Shown here in pieces: positions 63,100 to 64,000 of a DNA stretch of 64,000 nucleotides. The stretch covers positions 1 through 64,000 of the forward strand of contig CAMHLZ010000011.1 of NCBI GenBank assembly GCA_946186125.1. The letters are read 5' to 3'. Positions within the stretch are counted from its first letter, which is position 1. Each line of letters starts with the position of its first letter. The translations under genes were made by a program, and so were the position numbers. Below the pieces are notes generated by a model. The model ran no database searches, was not told the origin of the DNA, and worked only from the letters and a program-made list of their open reading frames with translations. Source of the DNA: an uncultured Lachnospira sp. GTDB taxonomy: Bacteria; Bacillota; Clostridia; Lachnospirales; Lachnospiraceae.

Positions 63100-63141
63100 C
63101 GACGTCCTCATAGGGTTATGTAAAACTGATTTATTTGCACA
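63100..63141. repeat. Structured repeat, truncated copy 2
   Basis: CGACGTCCTCATAGGGTTAT and TTATTTGCACA are shared with 59167-59211. The left half, present in copy 1, is missing; the IS1182 end abuts it. Copy 1 has an extra CG after GGTTAT. Confidence 0.7.
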
Positions 63142-63298
63142 GATACAATTACCTTTTATAAAATCTTAATATTGTTCAGTGTATAATAACAAGAACGAGA
63201 GTTCAAATTATTATCAACAATTGTTATTAGAGCAAAATAGTTGTACAATATAGTTTTATATTATAAATCCACGACTCATAACTTTAATAAAATGTCAA

Positions 63299-64000
63299 TT
63301 AAATATTCATATCACACAACTCCAGTATATTAAGATTTCTATCTACCAACATATTATTCATATCCAGAAATATTACTTCTTCACGGGCAATTTCTTTTTT
63401 GAATTCCAAAGCGCCATCCTGCGTATTTAAAAAATGCAATTCTTTATTTTTATCGCGCTGTCTATAGTAGAATATTTCAACAATGACTTTATTTATGCAT
63501 TGTGAATATGCAATCTTTCCAAAACGCACATTTGTATCACTTAAATACTCCCAAAGAAGATTCCCATCAAAATCATAACAAGCTACACGTCCAAATAATT
63601 CTGATACAATAATTCTATCCTTTTGTTTAATTACAGAATTAAATAGTGTGAATCTTGAAGGCTTAATCCGCTTAGTTCCTAAACTTATAAATGAATCTTC
63701 TACTAGATACTGTTCTCCACATATATCCATCGGCAACGTTTCAACATCTTGCTGATTTTCAATAAAATCACCTTTCATCGTAAAAACATCTATACTGCCA
63801 TCAATGTAAATTATATGTGCTTTTTCATCCATAATTAATACAGCTTCAATGCATTTTTGTGTTGTCACGGTTTTTATATTATAATTATTTTTCATATCAT
63901 AAATATAAAATTTTTTTTCGTAAATAGCCGAAAGAATATAATTTCCATCATTAGAAACAGCTATTCTATCACCTCCTGCACCACATATAACATTTAAAGA
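63299..64000 (-). CDS. Beta-propeller-like protein, 5' end outside window
   Basis: The frame is open from the right edge to TAA at 63299, so the gene starts beyond 64000; the Met at 63895 is internal. The sequence shows WD/PQQ-like blade rhythm: GDRIAVSNDGNYILSAIY, FYIYDMKNNY, IIYIDGSIDVFTMKGDF, ACYDFDGNLLWEY. In this toxin-cassette setting it may be a large immunity protein or an unrelated propeller; there is no signal sequence information. Confidence 0.65.
   Translation of the reverse strand, partial: SLNVICGAGGDRIAVSNDGNYILSAIYEKKFYIYDMKNNYNIKTVTTQKCIEAVLIMDEKAHIIYIDGSIDVFTMKGDFIENQQDVETLPMDICGEQYLVEDSFISLGTKRIKPSRFTLFNSVIKQKDRIIVSELFGRVACYDFDGNLLWEYLSDTNVRFGKIAYSQCINKVIVEIFYYRQRDKNKELHFLNTQDGALEFKKEIAREEVIFLDMNNMLVDRNLNILELCDMNI

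Noticed and set aside
58140..64000. CRISPR array in the repeat-rich right end.
   Set aside because: The repeats are long HINT duplications and a few dispersed structured elements, with no regularly spaced short repeats and no cas genes.

Overview
The window reads as a chromosomal segment of a low-GC, spore-forming Firmicute, most likely a Lachnospiraceae (class Clostridia). The basis is spoIVA, a short-form HisG with HisZ, HisIE carrying a HisF-like N-terminal domain, the L21-Prp-L27-Obg cluster, LexA with Gram-positive SOS boxes, and A/T-rich codon use throughout. Nearly every gene lies on the minus strand, so transcription runs right to left. The exceptions are lexA and a tRNA-Leu.

Region 1 (1-19.15 kb) is accessory. 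It holds type IV secretion/conjugation-type genes: a VirB6/TrbL-like channel protein, an Ig-like membrane protein, a VirD4/TraG coupling ATPase and a VirB2-like pilin. Next come two very large paralogous helical proteins, a LytS-type histidine kinase, and a four-gene operon (LPG-synthase-C/DUF2156 protein, MATE transporter fused to an RsbW-like ATPase, GNAT, RsbU/SpoIIE-type phosphatase). No relaxase or integrase is inside the window. The striking feature is one promoter architecture found five times: a direct repeat TTTGTCA with an exact 11-bp period, then exactly 12 bp, then a -10 box that is usually of extended type. It precedes the pilin (twice), both giant proteins and the transporter/phosphatase operon. 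It therefore joins the secretion genes and the signalling operon into one apparent regulon with a Pho-box-like activator site.

Region 2 (19.3-50.3 kb) is mostly housekeeping: alaS, a 50-residue membrane protein, tyrS, a MutS-related ATPase, spoIVA, a YibE/F pair, RNase E/G, two radical-SAM-linked genes, the operon hisZ-G-D-B-IE, recU, RNA pseudouridine synthases, a small alarmone synthetase, an M23 peptidase, an FtsA-like protein, coaE and polA.

Region 3 (50.4-58.2 kb) has tRNA-Leu(CAA), a DUF5662/Crh-like pair, the divergent SOS pair yneA-like/lexA, a patch of mobile-element debris (IS3 remnant plus a group II intron 5' fragment sitting behind a terminator), and the cluster rplU-prp-rpmA-obg-yhbY-nadD-yqeK-rsfS with an L21 leader.

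Region 4 (58.2-64 kb) is a decayed array of polymorphic-toxin cassettes: three HINT copies (one a pseudogene), toxin C-termini each followed by a putative immunity gene, an Rhs-repeat scrap, an IS1182-type fragment and structured repeats. The parent Rhs-type gene probably lies beyond the right edge.
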